64,000 nt of DNA, from assembly GCA_022845895.1 (NCBI GenBank), contig AP025573.1, positions 1,894,501-1,958,500 on the forward strand, in the 5' to 3' direction. Positions 52,752 to 61,378 of this stretch are shown one piece after another. Source of the stretch: Lachnospiraceae bacterium (GTDB lineage: Bacteria; Bacillota; Clostridia; Lachnospirales; Lachnospiraceae). The notes beneath the pieces are model-generated. The model searched no databases, was not told the DNA's origin, and was given only the letters and a program-made list of their open reading frames with translations. Made by a program: the position numbers and the translations under genes. Each line of letters opens with the position of its first letter. Position 1 is the first letter of the stretch.

Positions 52752-53257
52752 AAGACTTGATCAACCGGACAAATGAGCGGTATCAGGAGATGGGACTGGC
52801 GCTCATACAGAAGATTCCGACACCGATTACGCCGGTGAAGATGGATAAGGAACACCGACAGATTACGCTTGCCTACTTTGACCAGCGCAGTACGGTAGAC
52901 TATATCGGTGCGGTACAGGGGATACCAGTCTGCTTCGATGCAAAAGAGTGTGTCGCGGATACCTTCCCCCTTCAGAACATCCACCGGCATCAGGTGACAT
53001 TTATGGGCGGTTATGAAAAGCAGGGGGGGCTGTCCTTTCTGATCATCTATTTTTCAGCCAGAAATATTCTGTATTATATGCGATATGATGAGATGCTTGC
53101 CTTCTGGAAGCGGGCGGAGGACGGAGGCAGGAAAAGCTTTCGGTTTGATGAACTGGATCCGCGTTTTCTGATGGAACTGAAGAATGGCTGCTACGTTCCT
53201 TATCTGGATGCGGTGAATCTGGATCTGGAGCTGAGGGAGCAGCTTGACAAAGAATAA
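52709..53257 (+). CDS. recU: Holliday junction resolvase RecU
   Basis: Firmicute counterpart of RuvC that cleaves Holliday junctions. Start WNSRGLRGSTLEDLINRTNE is characteristic (NSRG..TLED), followed by KPTP-like IPTPITPVKM, STVDYIGAVQG and CFDAKEC with the acidic residues of the nuclease core, then FPLQNIHRHQ. 182 residues. The ATG lies within rluA-like coding, overlapping by 43 nt, with AAGGAG upstream. In other Firmicutes recU often sits next to pbp1 genes; here it is beside a pseudouridine synthase and upstream of the his operon. Confidence 0.9.
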   Translation: MGTWNSRGLRGSTLEDLINRTNERYQEMGLALIQKIPTPITPVKMDKEHRQITLAYFDQRSTVDYIGAVQGIPVCFDAKECVADTFPLQNIHRHQVTFMGGYEKQGGLSFLIIYFSARNILYYMRYDEMLAFWKRAEDGGRKSFRFDELDPRFLMELKNGCYVPYLDAVNLDLELREQLDKE

Positions 53258-53350
53258 GAAAATGCGTATAATGCAGTAAGGAATTTAACATGGTAGCACG
53301 CTAAAGTGGTGCTCCGTATTATGACACAACAGGACACAGCAGGAGGAGAT
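53258..53350 (+). other. Leader of the his operon
   Basis: 93 nt between recU and hisZ. It contains GTAGCAC..GTGGTGCTC, which can form a small hairpin (AGCAC with GTGCT, near 53296-53313), and one GTG frame that reads through to hisZ. It resembles the end of a T-box in outline, but the conserved T-box sequence and the specifier region are not visible. No strong promoter was found. Confidence 0.3.
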
Positions 53351-54604
53351 ATGAAGAAATTACTACACACGCCGGAAGGGGTCCGGGATATATATAATGT
53401 GGAATGCGGGAGGAAGCTGGCACTGGAGAGCAGGCTGGCAAAAGTATTCCATCTCTATGGGTATCATGACATACAGACACCTACCTTTGAATACTTTGAC
53501 GTGTTTCGGAAGGAGATTGGCACGATTCCCTCGAAAGATCTGTACAAATTTTTTGACAAGGACGGCAATACGCTTGTTCTGCGGCCGGATATCACTCCGT
53601 CTGTCGCCAGAGCGGCAGCAACGCTCTACGGCGATGAACAGCTTCCAATCCGTCTCTGCTATACCGGCAATACGTTCATCAACCATTCCAGCTATCAGGG
53701 ACGGCTCCGTGAAAATACGCAGATGGGCGCGGAACTGATGGGCGATGACTCGGCAGAGGCAGATGCGGAGATGCTGGCACTTGTCATCGAATGCCTCACC
53801 TCCATCGGGCTGAAAGAGTTCCAGCTTAATGTAGGTAATGTAGATTACTTCCAGAGCCTGATAGAAGATGCCGATCTGGACGAAGAAGCGGAAGAACGGG
53901 TCCGGGAGCTTATCAACAACCGGAACTACTTCGGGGTGGAAGAATTCCTGGACAGTATCCATGTAAAAAGAAGTTCCAAGGAAGCGTTTGCGGCTCTGGA
54001 TGAACTTGTCGGCGGTGTGGAGATACTTGCCAGGGCGAGGAATATCGCTCCGAATTCCAAAGGCATCATGGCAATCAAACGTCTGGAGAAGATTTATGAC
54101 GTTCTTAAGATATATGGAGCAGAAGAATATGTGACGTTTGATCTGAGCATGAGTGGTACTTATGGGTACTACACCGGCATCATCTTCCGGGGCTATACAT
54201 TTGGTACCGGAGATGCCTTTGTCAAAGGGGGGAGGTACGACCGTCTTCTTGAAAAATTCGGAAAAGAGTCTGCTTCGATCGGTTTCGTCATCGTCATCGA
54301 TGAACTGATGAACGCACTTGCAAGGCAGAAGGTGCGCATCGTATATACAAGAAAAAACACACTGATCGTATATGATGAGGAGCGGCTGAAAGAAGCGCTC
54401 GTACTGGCCAGAGATTTCAGAAAAAAGGCCAAAAACACAGAACTTGTCAAGAAGTCCAAAGGCAAGCTCATAGAAGACTATATCGAATACGGCAAAGAGT
54501 ATTATGCAGGAAATCTGATTTACATCAATAAAAATGGGGAAATCACGATGATAAACCTGGTGACGGGAGAGCACAAAGTGATTGCCTCAAGAGACAGGAG
54601 CTGA
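53351..54604 (+). CDS. hisZ: ATP phosphoribosyltransferase regulatory subunit HisZ
   Basis: HisRS-like protein that, with short HisG, forms the first enzyme of histidine synthesis. It has the class II-like core: TPTFEYFDVF, LRPDITPSVARAAA, a motif-2-like stretch YQGRLRENTQMGAELMGD and GTYGYYTGIIFRGY. 417 residues, with a C-terminal extension of about 90 residues. ATG at 53351 behind AGGAGGAG; the in-frame GTG at 53306 is rejected. Starts the operon. Confidence 0.94.
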   Translation: MKKLLHTPEGVRDIYNVECGRKLALESRLAKVFHLYGYHDIQTPTFEYFDVFRKEIGTIPSKDLYKFFDKDGNTLVLRPDITPSVARAAATLYGDEQLPIRLCYTGNTFINHSSYQGRLRENTQMGAELMGDDSAEADAEMLALVIECLTSIGLKEFQLNVGNVDYFQSLIEDADLDEEAEERVRELINNRNYFGVEEFLDSIHVKRSSKEAFAALDELVGGVEILARARNIAPNSKGIMAIKRLEKIYDVLKIYGAEEYVTFDLSMSGTYGYYTGIIFRGYTFGTGDAFVKGGRYDRLLEKFGKESASIGFVIVIDELMNALARQKVRIVYTRKNTLIVYDEERLKEALVLARDFRKKAKNTELVKKSKGKLIEDYIEYGKEYYAGNLIYINKNGEITMINLVTGEHKVIASRDRS

Positions 54605-54607
54605 ACT

Positions 54608-55255
54608 ATGAGATATCTGACATTTGCCCTTGGGAAGGGGCGCCTGGCAAAGCAGACGCTGGAGCTTTTTGAAAAGATAGGAATCACTTGTGAAGAGATG
54701 AAAGATAAGGATTCCAGAAAGCTGATATTTACGAACGAAGAACTAAAACTTAAGTTCTTTCTTGCAAAAGGGCCGGATGTCCCCACGTATGTAGAGTATG
54801 GAGCGGCGGATATCGGTGTGGCAGGGAAGGATACGATACTGGAAGAACGGCGCAAGGTACACGAGGTGCTGGACCTTGGCTATGGCAGGTGCAGCATGTG
54901 CGTCTGCGGGTATAAGGAGGCTGCCCCCCTTCTCCAGCATCACGAGCTCATAAGGGTTGCCACCAAATATCCGAATATAGCAAAAGACTACTTTTATAAT
55001 ACGAAGCATCAGACCGTGGAGATAATCAAACTGAACGGCTCCATTGAGCTGGCGCCTATCGTGGGGCTTTCAGAAGTGATAGTGGACATTGTGGAGACTG
55101 GCTCGACATTGAAGGAAAACGGTCTGGAAGTGCTGGAAGAGGTCTGCCCGCTTTCTGCCAGGATGATAGTGAACCCGGTAAGCATGCGTATGGAAAGCAC
55201 GAGGATAAAGACGCTTCTGACAAAGCTGCGCGCGGCTATGACAGTAATGGATTGA
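54608..55255 (+). CDS. hisG: ATP phosphoribosyltransferase, short form
   Basis: Catalytic subunit for the first step of histidine synthesis. 215 residues, the short HisG_S form that needs HisZ. Seen: FALGKGRLAKQTLELFEK, ADIGVAGKDTI and the PRPP-binding region EVIVDIVETGSTLKENG. It lacks the C-terminal histidine-binding domain; feedback control would act via HisZ. It follows hisZ by 3 nt. Confidence 0.96.
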   Translation: MRYLTFALGKGRLAKQTLELFEKIGITCEEMKDKDSRKLIFTNEELKLKFFLAKGPDVPTYVEYGAADIGVAGKDTILEERRKVHEVLDLGYGRCSMCVCGYKEAAPLLQHHELIRVATKYPNIAKDYFYNTKHQTVEIIKLNGSIELAPIVGLSEVIVDIVETGSTLKENGLEVLEEVCPLSARMIVNPVSMRMESTRIKTLLTKLRAAMTVMD

Positions 55256-55278
55256 GAGATAAGAGAGGACAGGTTATA

Positions 55279-56574
55279 ATGAGGATACTACGGTTAGACA
55301 AGGAGACAAAGCAGAATGTCCTGGAAGACCTCCTGAAACGGAGTCCGAACAATTACGCCGGATACGAACAGGGCGTGGCGGAGATTCTGGATAAGATAAA
55401 AGCGGAAAGAGACGAAGCGCTATTCCATTATACGAAGAAATTTGATGGGGCGGATATCAGTGCCGGGAATGTGAAAGTGACGGAAGAAGAGTTTAAGGAA
55501 GCCTATGAGCAGGTGGATCTGTCGCTACTCTCCATAATCAGGAAGGCTCTTGTGAATATCCGCACCTATCATGAAAAGCAGCGCCAGTACAGCTGGTTTG
55601 ACAGCAGGCCTGACGGCACGATCCTCGGACAGAAAGTCACGCCCCTTAACCGGGTCGGCGTGTACGTACCCGGGGGGAAGGCTGTGTACCCTTCTTCCGT
55701 GCTTATGAACATCGTGCCGGCTAAAGTAGCCGGAGTCGGGGAGATTATCATGGTGACGCCACCTGGAAAGGACGGGAAGGTGAACCCCAATACGCTTGTC
55801 GCCGCGTTAGAAGCAGGTGCAGACTCGGTCTATAAAGCGGGCGGCGCACAGGCGGTCGGCGCGCTGGCATACGGGACGGAGAGCATACCGAAGGTAGACA
55901 AGATCGTAGGGCCTGGGAATATATATGTGGCCCTTGCCAAAAAAGCGGTATACGGCCACGTGAGCATAGACGCAATAGCAGGGCCGAGCGAGATTCTCGT
56001 AGTGGCGGATGAGACGGCAAACCCAAGATATGTGGCAGCCGACCTCCTGTCCCAGGCGGAACACGATGAACTGGCATCTTCGATACTTGTGACGACAAGC
56101 GAAAAGCTGGCCAGAGATGTATCTGCCCAGGCAGATGCATTTGCCGAAGAGCTGTCCCGGTCCGAGATTATAAAGAAGTCATTAGAGAACTACGGCTATA
56201 TCCTCGTGGCCGAAACGATGGAGGATGTTATAGACATTGCTAATGATATCGCGTCTGAACATCTTGAGATTATGACGAAAGACCCATATCATATCATGAC
56301 GAAAATAAGGAATGCCGGTGCTATCTTTATAGGGGAATATGCAAGCGAACCGCTGGGCGACTACTTTGCAGGCCCGAATCATGTGCTGCCCACCAATGGG
56401 ACGGCAAAGTTCTTCTCGCCGCTGTCTGTGGATGATTTCATCAAAAAATCCAGCATCATCGGCTACTCCAGAGAGGCGCTGGAGGAGATTCATACAGATA
56501 TCGAGGCATTTGCGGAAGCGGAGCAGCTGACCGCCCACGCCAATTCTATTAAAGTGCGTTTTGAAGAGGGATAA
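55279..56574 (+). CDS. hisD: Histidinol dehydrogenase
   Basis: NAD- and zinc-dependent last enzyme of the pathway (L-histidinol to L-histidine). VGVYVPGGKAVYPSSVLMN, IAGPSEILVVAD, the zinc/catalytic site AEHDELASSILVT and GPNHVLPT are all present. 431 residues. The ATG at 55279 is preferred (AGGACAGG upstream) over the TTG at 55252 that overlaps the hisG stop. Confidence 0.96.
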   Translation: MRILRLDKETKQNVLEDLLKRSPNNYAGYEQGVAEILDKIKAERDEALFHYTKKFDGADISAGNVKVTEEEFKEAYEQVDLSLLSIIRKALVNIRTYHEKQRQYSWFDSRPDGTILGQKVTPLNRVGVYVPGGKAVYPSSVLMNIVPAKVAGVGEIIMVTPPGKDGKVNPNTLVAALEAGADSVYKAGGAQAVGALAYGTESIPKVDKIVGPGNIYVALAKKAVYGHVSIDAIAGPSEILVVADETANPRYVAADLLSQAEHDELASSILVTTSEKLARDVSAQADAFAEELSRSEIIKKSLENYGYILVAETMEDVIDIANDIASEHLEIMTKDPYHIMTKIRNAGAIFIGEYASEPLGDYFAGPNHVLPTNGTAKFFSPLSVDDFIKKSSIIGYSREALEEIHTDIEAFAEAEQLTAHANSIKVRFEEG

Positions 56575-56587
56575 GGAGGATAAGAGG

Positions 56588-57175
56588 ATGGAACGGACAG
56601 CCCTATGTACGAGAAAGACAAAAGAGACAGATATTGCCGTGAGGCTTACTTTGGATGGAAGTGGACAGAACGATATCAGCACCGGCATAGGATTCTTCGA
56701 CCATATGCTGGATGGATTCGCGCGGCATGGATTATTTGACCTGACCGTAAAGGCCGAAGGCGATATACACGTGGACTGCCATCACACCGTAGAGGACACG
56801 GGAATCGTATTGGGGCAGGCGATAGCACAGGCGGCAGGAGACAAGGCAGGCATCAGAAGATACGGCCATTTCATACTTCCCATGGACGAGACGCTGGCCC
56901 TCTGCGCAGTAGACTTGTCCGGACGCCCTTACCTTGGATATGATGCGTTGTTTGCTACAGAGCGGATAGGCGGCCTGGACACAGAGATGGTACGTGAGTT
57001 CTTCTATGCCGTGTCTTACAGTGCCATGATGAATATCCATCTGAAGATACTCGATGGCGGCAACAGCCACCACATGGCGGAAGCCATGTTCAAAAGCTTT
57101 GGGAAAGCGCTCGATATGGCAACCATGGAAGAGCCGCGGATCAAGGAAGCATGGACGACAAAAGGAAGCCTATAA
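56588..57175 (+). CDS. hisB: Imidazoleglycerol-phosphate dehydratase
   Basis: Mn-dependent dehydratase, 195 residues, without the N-terminal phosphatase domain of enteric HisB. Metal-binding motifs: GIGFFDHMLDGFARHG, DCHHTVEDTGI and NSHHMAEAMFKSF. ATG at 56588 after GGAGGATAAG. Follows hisD by 13 nt. Confidence 0.96.
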   Translation: MERTALCTRKTKETDIAVRLTLDGSGQNDISTGIGFFDHMLDGFARHGLFDLTVKAEGDIHVDCHHTVEDTGIVLGQAIAQAAGDKAGIRRYGHFILPMDETLALCAVDLSGRPYLGYDALFATERIGGLDTEMVREFFYAVSYSAMMNIHLKILDGGNSHHMAEAMFKSFGKALDMATMEEPRIKEAWTTKGSL

Positions 57176-57190
57176 AGGAGACTAGATACA

Positions 57191-58474
57191 ATGAGCTATA
57201 AACGATTGATACCCTGTATCTTTATCAGGGGAGGGAAAGCGGTAAAATGGTTTACAGATGAAACGGTGCTGGCAGACGACGTCATCGGACTTGCTAAATA
57301 TTACAGTGACCACGGGGCGGATGAACTGCTTGTGTTCGACCTGTCTGACGCCGATGAAGAACATGATGAGGCAATCGACCTGATGAAACGGATGAACCGG
57401 GTCATCCGTATACCGATGGTGGCAGGAGGCAATATCCGGCGGCAGGAGGATATTAAGAAGATCTTATACGCGGGAGCCAAGCGGGCGATGCTGAACTTTT
57501 CCAAGACGGACAGCGTAAAGCTGATTGATGATGCCGCCAGACGTTTTGGAAAGGAGAAGATTGCAGTATCACTGAATGACTTTGACGCTTTGTTCAAGCA
57601 CCAGCATCTTATTCAGGACTACAGCAGCGAGATCGTATTCATGCACAGGCTCGATCTGAATTCGGTCATGAATGTCACAGACGTCCCGTGCGTGGTCGTC
57701 ACAGACACGATGGAGGAGCCTGAGCTGTTCAAGATTCTTAAGTGCCCGGGCGTAAAAGGGCTGTCGGGCAGATTCGTCAGCCAGACGGATATGGATTTTG
57801 TAGACTTCAAGGAGAAGTGCGGCCAGGAAGAGATCAAGATGACTTCCTTTGAAAGCATGATGGAATTCTCACAGTTCAAGACGAATGAACAAGGGCTCGT
57901 ACCCGTCGTCGTCCAGCACTATAAGACCCAGGAGGTGCTGATGCTCGCCTATATGAACGATGAGGCATTCTACCGTACCATCAAGACCGGCAAGATGACC
58001 TACTATAGCAGAAGCAGGGAACAGCTCTGGACGAAGGGCGAGACAAGCGGCCATTTCCAGTATGTGAAATCACTGACGATAGACTGTGACTATGACACGC
58101 TGCTTGCCAAGGTAGACCAGGTGGGTGCAGCCTGCCATACGGGCAATCCGACCTGCTTCTTCCAGCCTCTTGTAGGAAGTGACTATGATGAGACGAATCC
58201 GCTGCAGGTATTCGAATCGGTGTATGGTACCATCCAGGACAGACGCGAAAATCCAAAGGAGGGCTCTTATACGAATTATCTGTTCGACAAAGGGATTGAC
58301 AAGATATTAAAGAAAGTAGGCGAAGAGGCGACAGAGATTGTCATTGCCGCCAAGAATCCGAATCCTGAAGAAGTCAAATATGAGATGGCGGATTTCCTGT
58401 ATCATGCCATGGTGCTTATGGTAGAGAGGGGAATCAGCTGGGAAGATATCGTCAAGGAACTTGCAGACCGCTAA
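57191..58474 (+). CDS. hisIE: HisF-like domain fused to HisIE (PR-AMP cyclohydrolase / PR-ATP pyrophosphatase)
   Basis: 427-residue fusion. Residues 1-215 form a HisF-like TIM barrel ([49 protein letters not shown]). The two catalytic Asp of HisF are replaced: PCLD reads PCIF (Phe11), and the AID motif near 130 reads SLND (Asn129). Residues about 225-335 are HisI, with [16 protein letters not shown] and GAACHTG; 340-427 are HisE with [14 protein letters not shown]. HisI and HisE look intact and would do steps 2 and 3; the barrel is probably not an active synthase. Confidence 0.9.
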   Translation: MSYKRLIPCIFIRGGKAVKWFTDETVLADDVIGLAKYYSDHGADELLVFDLSDADEEHDEAIDLMKRMNRVIRIPMVAGGNIRRQEDIKKILYAGAKRAMLNFSKTDSVKLIDDAARRFGKEKIAVSLNDFDALFKHQHLIQDYSSEIVFMHRLDLNSVMNVTDVPCVVVTDTMEEPELFKILKCPGVKGLSGRFVSQTDMDFVDFKEKCGQEEIKMTSFESMMEFSQFKTNEQGLVPVVVQHYKTQEVLMLAYMNDEAFYRTIKTGKMTYYSRSREQLWTKGETSGHFQYVKSLTIDCDYDTLLAKVDQVGAACHTGNPTCFFQPLVGSDYDETNPLQVFESVYGTIQDRRENPKEGSYTNYLFDKGIDKILKKVGEEATEIVIAAKNPNPEEVKYEMADFLYHAMVLMVERGISWEDIVKELADR

Positions 58475-58510
58475 AACGGGAATGAAACAGCATATATGCC
58501 GCATATAATA

Positions 58511-58549
58511 TTCCAGGCAGAAATTAAGTACAAAGCCAGCTGCCTGGAA
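58511..58549 (+). other. Hairpin between hisIE and the next small gene
   Basis: TTCCAGGCAG (58511-58520) and CTGCCTGGAA (58540-58549) form a perfect 10-bp stem around a 19-nt loop. The right arm ends 15 nt before the start codon at 58565 and includes the GGAAAGGA region, so it could occlude ribosome binding. No T-run. Confidence 0.45.
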
Positions 58550-58564
58550 AGGACGGGATGCTAT

Positions 58565-58867
58565 ATGAACAATTCTGAAAAAAGGCGGCGCCAGCTGCTG
58601 AATGAGACGCGTTATCTGTACAGCGACCGAAAGGGACCTCCGGCCGTGCATCCGAGATATGGCGCTGCCTACCACAAATTGTACGGGGAAGAGGACACCG
58701 GTGCCGTCAGCACGTTCGGAATAAGGGTATTCCTGTGCTTTATGCTGTTCGCGGCTTTCGTCGCTATGGAGAATAACGGAATCGAGGTAAAACATGTGAA
58801 CAGCGACAGGGTCATCCAGGAGATAACGACGGATATGGATGTGGCGGAAGTATGGAAGAATCTCTAA
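58565..58867 (+). CDS. Small hypothetical membrane protein
   Basis: About 100 residues: a polar N-terminus (MNNSEKRRRQLLNETRYLYS, then RKGPPAVHPRYGAAYHKLYG), one helix (about 49-67, TFGIRVFLCFMLFAAFVAM) and a short external tail with TTDMDVAEVWKNL. Not recognised. The ATG at 58565 follows AGGACGGG; an upstream in-frame ATG at 58496 lies before the hairpin and has no ribosome site. Confidence 0.6.
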   Translation: MNNSEKRRRQLLNETRYLYSDRKGPPAVHPRYGAAYHKLYGEEDTGAVSTFGIRVFLCFMLFAAFVAMENNGIEVKHVNSDRVIQEITTDMDVAEVWKNL

Positions 58868-58901
58868 GGTAAATGATGGAAAGCCCAGTGGCGGCACGTT
58901 T

Positions 58902-58931
58902 GTTGACACTGGCGTCAACTATTGATATAAT
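58902..58931 (+). promoter_or_regulatory. Consensus sigma-A promoter of rfbD with an operator-like dyad
   Basis: Exact consensus TTGACA (58903-58908), 17-nt spacer, TATAAT (58926-58931). The dyad GTTGAC (58902-58907) N6 GTCAAC (58914-58919) covers the -35 box, as an operator would. Confidence 0.8.
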
Positions 58932-58946
58932 AGAAAAGCAGAATGT

Positions 58947-58976
58947 AAAGCGTTGATTGTACTTGATCAACGCTTT
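58947..58976 (+). terminator. Leader hairpin, possible attenuator
   Basis: AAAGCGTTGAT (58947-58957), 8-nt loop and ATCAACGCTTT (58966-58976), followed by TCTT, about 10 nt after the expected start of transcription. It again contains GTTGA/TCAAC half-sites. It may end some transcripts early or be a second operator. Confidence 0.6.
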
Positions 58977-59013
58977 TCTTATGGTACAGGAGTAAGATGC
59001 AGGAGGATAGAAT

Positions 59014-59874
59014 ATGGTTAAAATATGGATTGTAGGTGCGGGAGGTCAGCTTGGAACCGCGCTTAACGAAGTGCTGGATCCGCTGGAAGCGGAAGTGTTC
59101 AACACAGATAAGGAAGAACTTGATATTACGCATACCGACGAGGTAATCGGGTTCGGCGAGATTAACCGGCCGGATGTGATTATAAACGGTGCGGCGGTTA
59201 CAGATACCGGGCTGTGCGAAGAACAGCCGGAACTTGCCTACAGGGTAAATGCGCTCGGGGCCAGGAACTTAAGCATCGTTGCAAGAAAGACAGGGGCAAA
59301 GATCGTGCAGCTGTCCACAGATGATGTGTTCGACGGTCTGAGCACGACGCCGTATTCGGAGTTTGATGACACGAATCCACTCACCGTGTACGGACGGTCT
59401 AAAAGAGCCGGGGAGAACTATGTGAAAGAGTTCACGCACAAGCATTTTATCGTGCGCAGCAACTGGGTATACGGCAGAGGCGAAAACTTTGTAAACAGCG
59501 TGCTTAAGAAGGCCAAAAGCCAGAGAGAGATTTCTGTGGCTTCCGATCAGTTCGGTTCGCCGACGAGCGCACGGGATCTGGGCAGGATTATCCTTCATCT
59601 GATTCAGACGAATGAATACGGCACATACCATGCCACATGCAAAGGAACCTGCAGCCGTTATGAGTTTGCAAAGGAAATCCTGAAGCTGGCAGGCCTGGAA
59701 GCGGAACTTAAGCCGGTGCCGACGCGGGAATCAGAACTGTCTTCCGTGCGTCCGGCCTACGCTGTACTGGACAACTTTATACTTAGAATCATAGACGTAT
59801 ATGAGATGCCAGGCTGGAGAGCATCTCTGGAGGAATATATGGAAGAGTGGAAGAACAAAGGAGGAATCGGATAG
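59014..59874 (+). CDS. rfbD: dTDP-4-dehydrorhamnose reductase family protein
   Basis: Extended-SDR, 286 residues: nucleotide-binding GAGGQLGTALNEVLD, INGAAVTDTGLCEEQPELAY, STDDVFDGL and the catalytic YGRSKRAGE. RfbD makes dTDP-L-rhamnose in cell-wall polysaccharide synthesis. Other rfb genes (A, B, C) are absent here, so it may be a stand-alone paralogue or an SDR with a related sugar substrate. Typical Gly-Gly-Gln start fits RmlD. Confidence 0.85.
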   Translation: MVKIWIVGAGGQLGTALNEVLDPLEAEVFNTDKEELDITHTDEVIGFGEINRPDVIINGAAVTDTGLCEEQPELAYRVNALGARNLSIVARKTGAKIVQLSTDDVFDGLSTTPYSEFDDTNPLTVYGRSKRAGENYVKEFTHKHFIVRSNWVYGRGENFVNSVLKKAKSQREISVASDQFGSPTSARDLGRIILHLIQTNEYGTYHATCKGTCSRYEFAKEILKLAGLEAELKPVPTRESELSSVRPAYAVLDNFILRIIDVYEMPGWRASLEEYMEEWKNKGGIG

Positions 59875-61179
59875 ATGGGTATGGAGAGAAAAGGGGAGAA
59901 GAAAAAGCTGGGACTTACGACAAAGATTTTCATCGCGTTGATTGCAGGAGCTATATTTGGCATCGTCTTATGCTACGTGGTTCCTGCCAGCTCAGTAAAA
60001 GACGATATCATAGTGGACGGCGTCCTGCATGTCATCGGCCAGGGATTCATCCGGCTTATGAAGATGCTCGTCGTACCGCTCGTATTCTGTTCCCTGGTGT
60101 GCGGGAGCATGTCCATCGGCGATACGAAAAAATTGGGCACTGTAGGGGTGCGCACACTTGTGTTCTATCTCTGTACGACAGCCCTTGCCATAACGGTAGC
60201 ATTGTCTGTAGGAAATATCATCAATCCGGGACGAGGCCTTGATATGTCCAAGATACAGGCAGGCGCGGCGGATGTGGGCAGCGCGGAAGCGTCATCTCTG
60301 ACAGATACGCTGCTCAACATCATACCGGATAATCCGGTGAACGCGCTGGCAAGCGGCAGCATGCTGCAGATAATCGTATTTGCCCTCATCATCGGCATCA
60401 TACTTGCAAAACTGGGAGAACGGACCGAGACGGTGAGCAATTTCTTCAGCCAGTTCAATGATATCATGATGGAGATGACGATGATGGTTATGAGCTTTGC
60501 GCCAATCGGTGTATTCTGCCTCATTTCCAAGACGTTTGCCGGTATCGGATTCTCGGCTTTCGTACCTCTTGGAAAATATATGATAGGGGTGCTGATTGCA
60601 CTGGCAGTACAGTGCTTCGTCGTCTATCTGGGACTGTTAAAGCTGTTTACAGGATTGAATCCGCTTAAGTTCATCAAACACTTTTTCCCTGTCATGGCTT
60701 TTGCATTCTCAACAGCTACGTCGAATGCGACGATACCGCTGTCCATTGACACGCTTGCAAAGAAGATGGGGGTGTCCAAAAGAATATCTTCCTTTACCAT
60801 ACCGCTCGGCGCCACAATCAATATGGATGGTACGGCAATCATGCAGGGCGTCGCGGTCGTATTCGCGGCACAGGCATTCGGCATCCATCTTGAGCTGATG
60901 GATTATATCACCGTCATCGGGACAGCCACGCTGGCATCCATAGGGACAGCGGGAGTTCCAAGCGTCGGCCTCGTCACCCTCACGATGGTGTTCAACTCTG
61001 TCGGGCTGCCTGTGGAGGCTATCGGCCTTATCATGGGTATCGACCGGATTCTGGACATGACGAGGACTGCCGTCAATATCACTGGCGATGCGGTATGTAC
61101 CACGATAGTCGCACACCAGAACAAGGCGCTGGACAGAGAGGTATTCAACCGGAAAAACGCATCTGCCGAACATGCATGA
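59875..61179 (+). CDS. Dicarboxylate/amino-acid:cation symporter (DAACS)
   Basis: Integral membrane carrier (434 residues, about eight helices) of the GltP/GltT/DctA family, importing glutamate, aspartate or C4-dicarboxylates with Na+ or H+. Markers: FIRLMKMLVVPLVFCSLVCG, FAFSTATSNATIPLS (serine-rich hairpin region), GATINMDGTAIMQGV and the final DRILDMTRTAVNITGD. Starts directly after the rfbD stop, ATG at 59875; the ATG at 59881 is another possibility. Confidence 0.92.
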   Translation: MGMERKGEKKKLGLTTKIFIALIAGAIFGIVLCYVVPASSVKDDIIVDGVLHVIGQGFIRLMKMLVVPLVFCSLVCGSMSIGDTKKLGTVGVRTLVFYLCTTALAITVALSVGNIINPGRGLDMSKIQAGAADVGSAEASSLTDTLLNIIPDNPVNALASGSMLQIIVFALIIGIILAKLGERTETVSNFFSQFNDIMMEMTMMVMSFAPIGVFCLISKTFAGIGFSAFVPLGKYMIGVLIALAVQCFVVYLGLLKLFTGLNPLKFIKHFFPVMAFAFSTATSNATIPLSIDTLAKKMGVSKRISSFTIPLGATINMDGTAIMQGVAVVFAAQAFGIHLELMDYITVIGTATLASIGTAGVPSVGLVTLTMVFNSVGLPVEAIGLIMGIDRILDMTRTAVNITGDAVCTTIVAHQNKALDREVFNRKNASAEHA

Positions 61180-61240
61180 CCGGCGGCTGAGAATATATGG
61201 AGAATGGCATAAGCCGGGGAGCGCAGGGGCGACATGTGCA

Positions 61241-61269
61241 TTGAGTTTCCCAGGCAGATGTGCTATCAT
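61241..61269 (+). promoter_or_regulatory. Candidate promoter of the hybrid kinase gene
   Basis: TTGAGT (61241-61246), 17-nt spacer, TATCAT (61264-61269). The dyad at 61281-61307 lies just downstream of the expected transcription start. Confidence 0.55.
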
Positions 61270-61280
61270 TTTAGATATAC

Positions 61281-61307
61281 CTTATTGAACATTAGTAGTT
61301 CAATAAG
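61281..61307. promoter_or_regulatory. Perfect dyad in the kinase leader
   Basis: CTTATTGAAC (61281-61290), ATTAGTA, GTTCAATAAG (61298-61307). At about +6 to +32 it could be a repressor operator, or an RNA hairpin in the 5' leader. No T-run follows. Confidence 0.55.
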
Positions 61308-61378
61308 TATAGATTACGGACAATGAACCGGGAGCTTTCTTCATAGCTGCTGGCTTTGCGGGAAAGAGAGGCGGATGG

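Noticed and set aside
53258..53350. T-box riboswitch before hisZ
   Set aside because: The gap is too short for a complete T-box, and neither the conserved T-box sequence nor specifier loop can be identified.
53363..54574. 403-codon open frame on the - strand
   Set aside because: Antisense to hisZ, which is certain from motifs and operon context.
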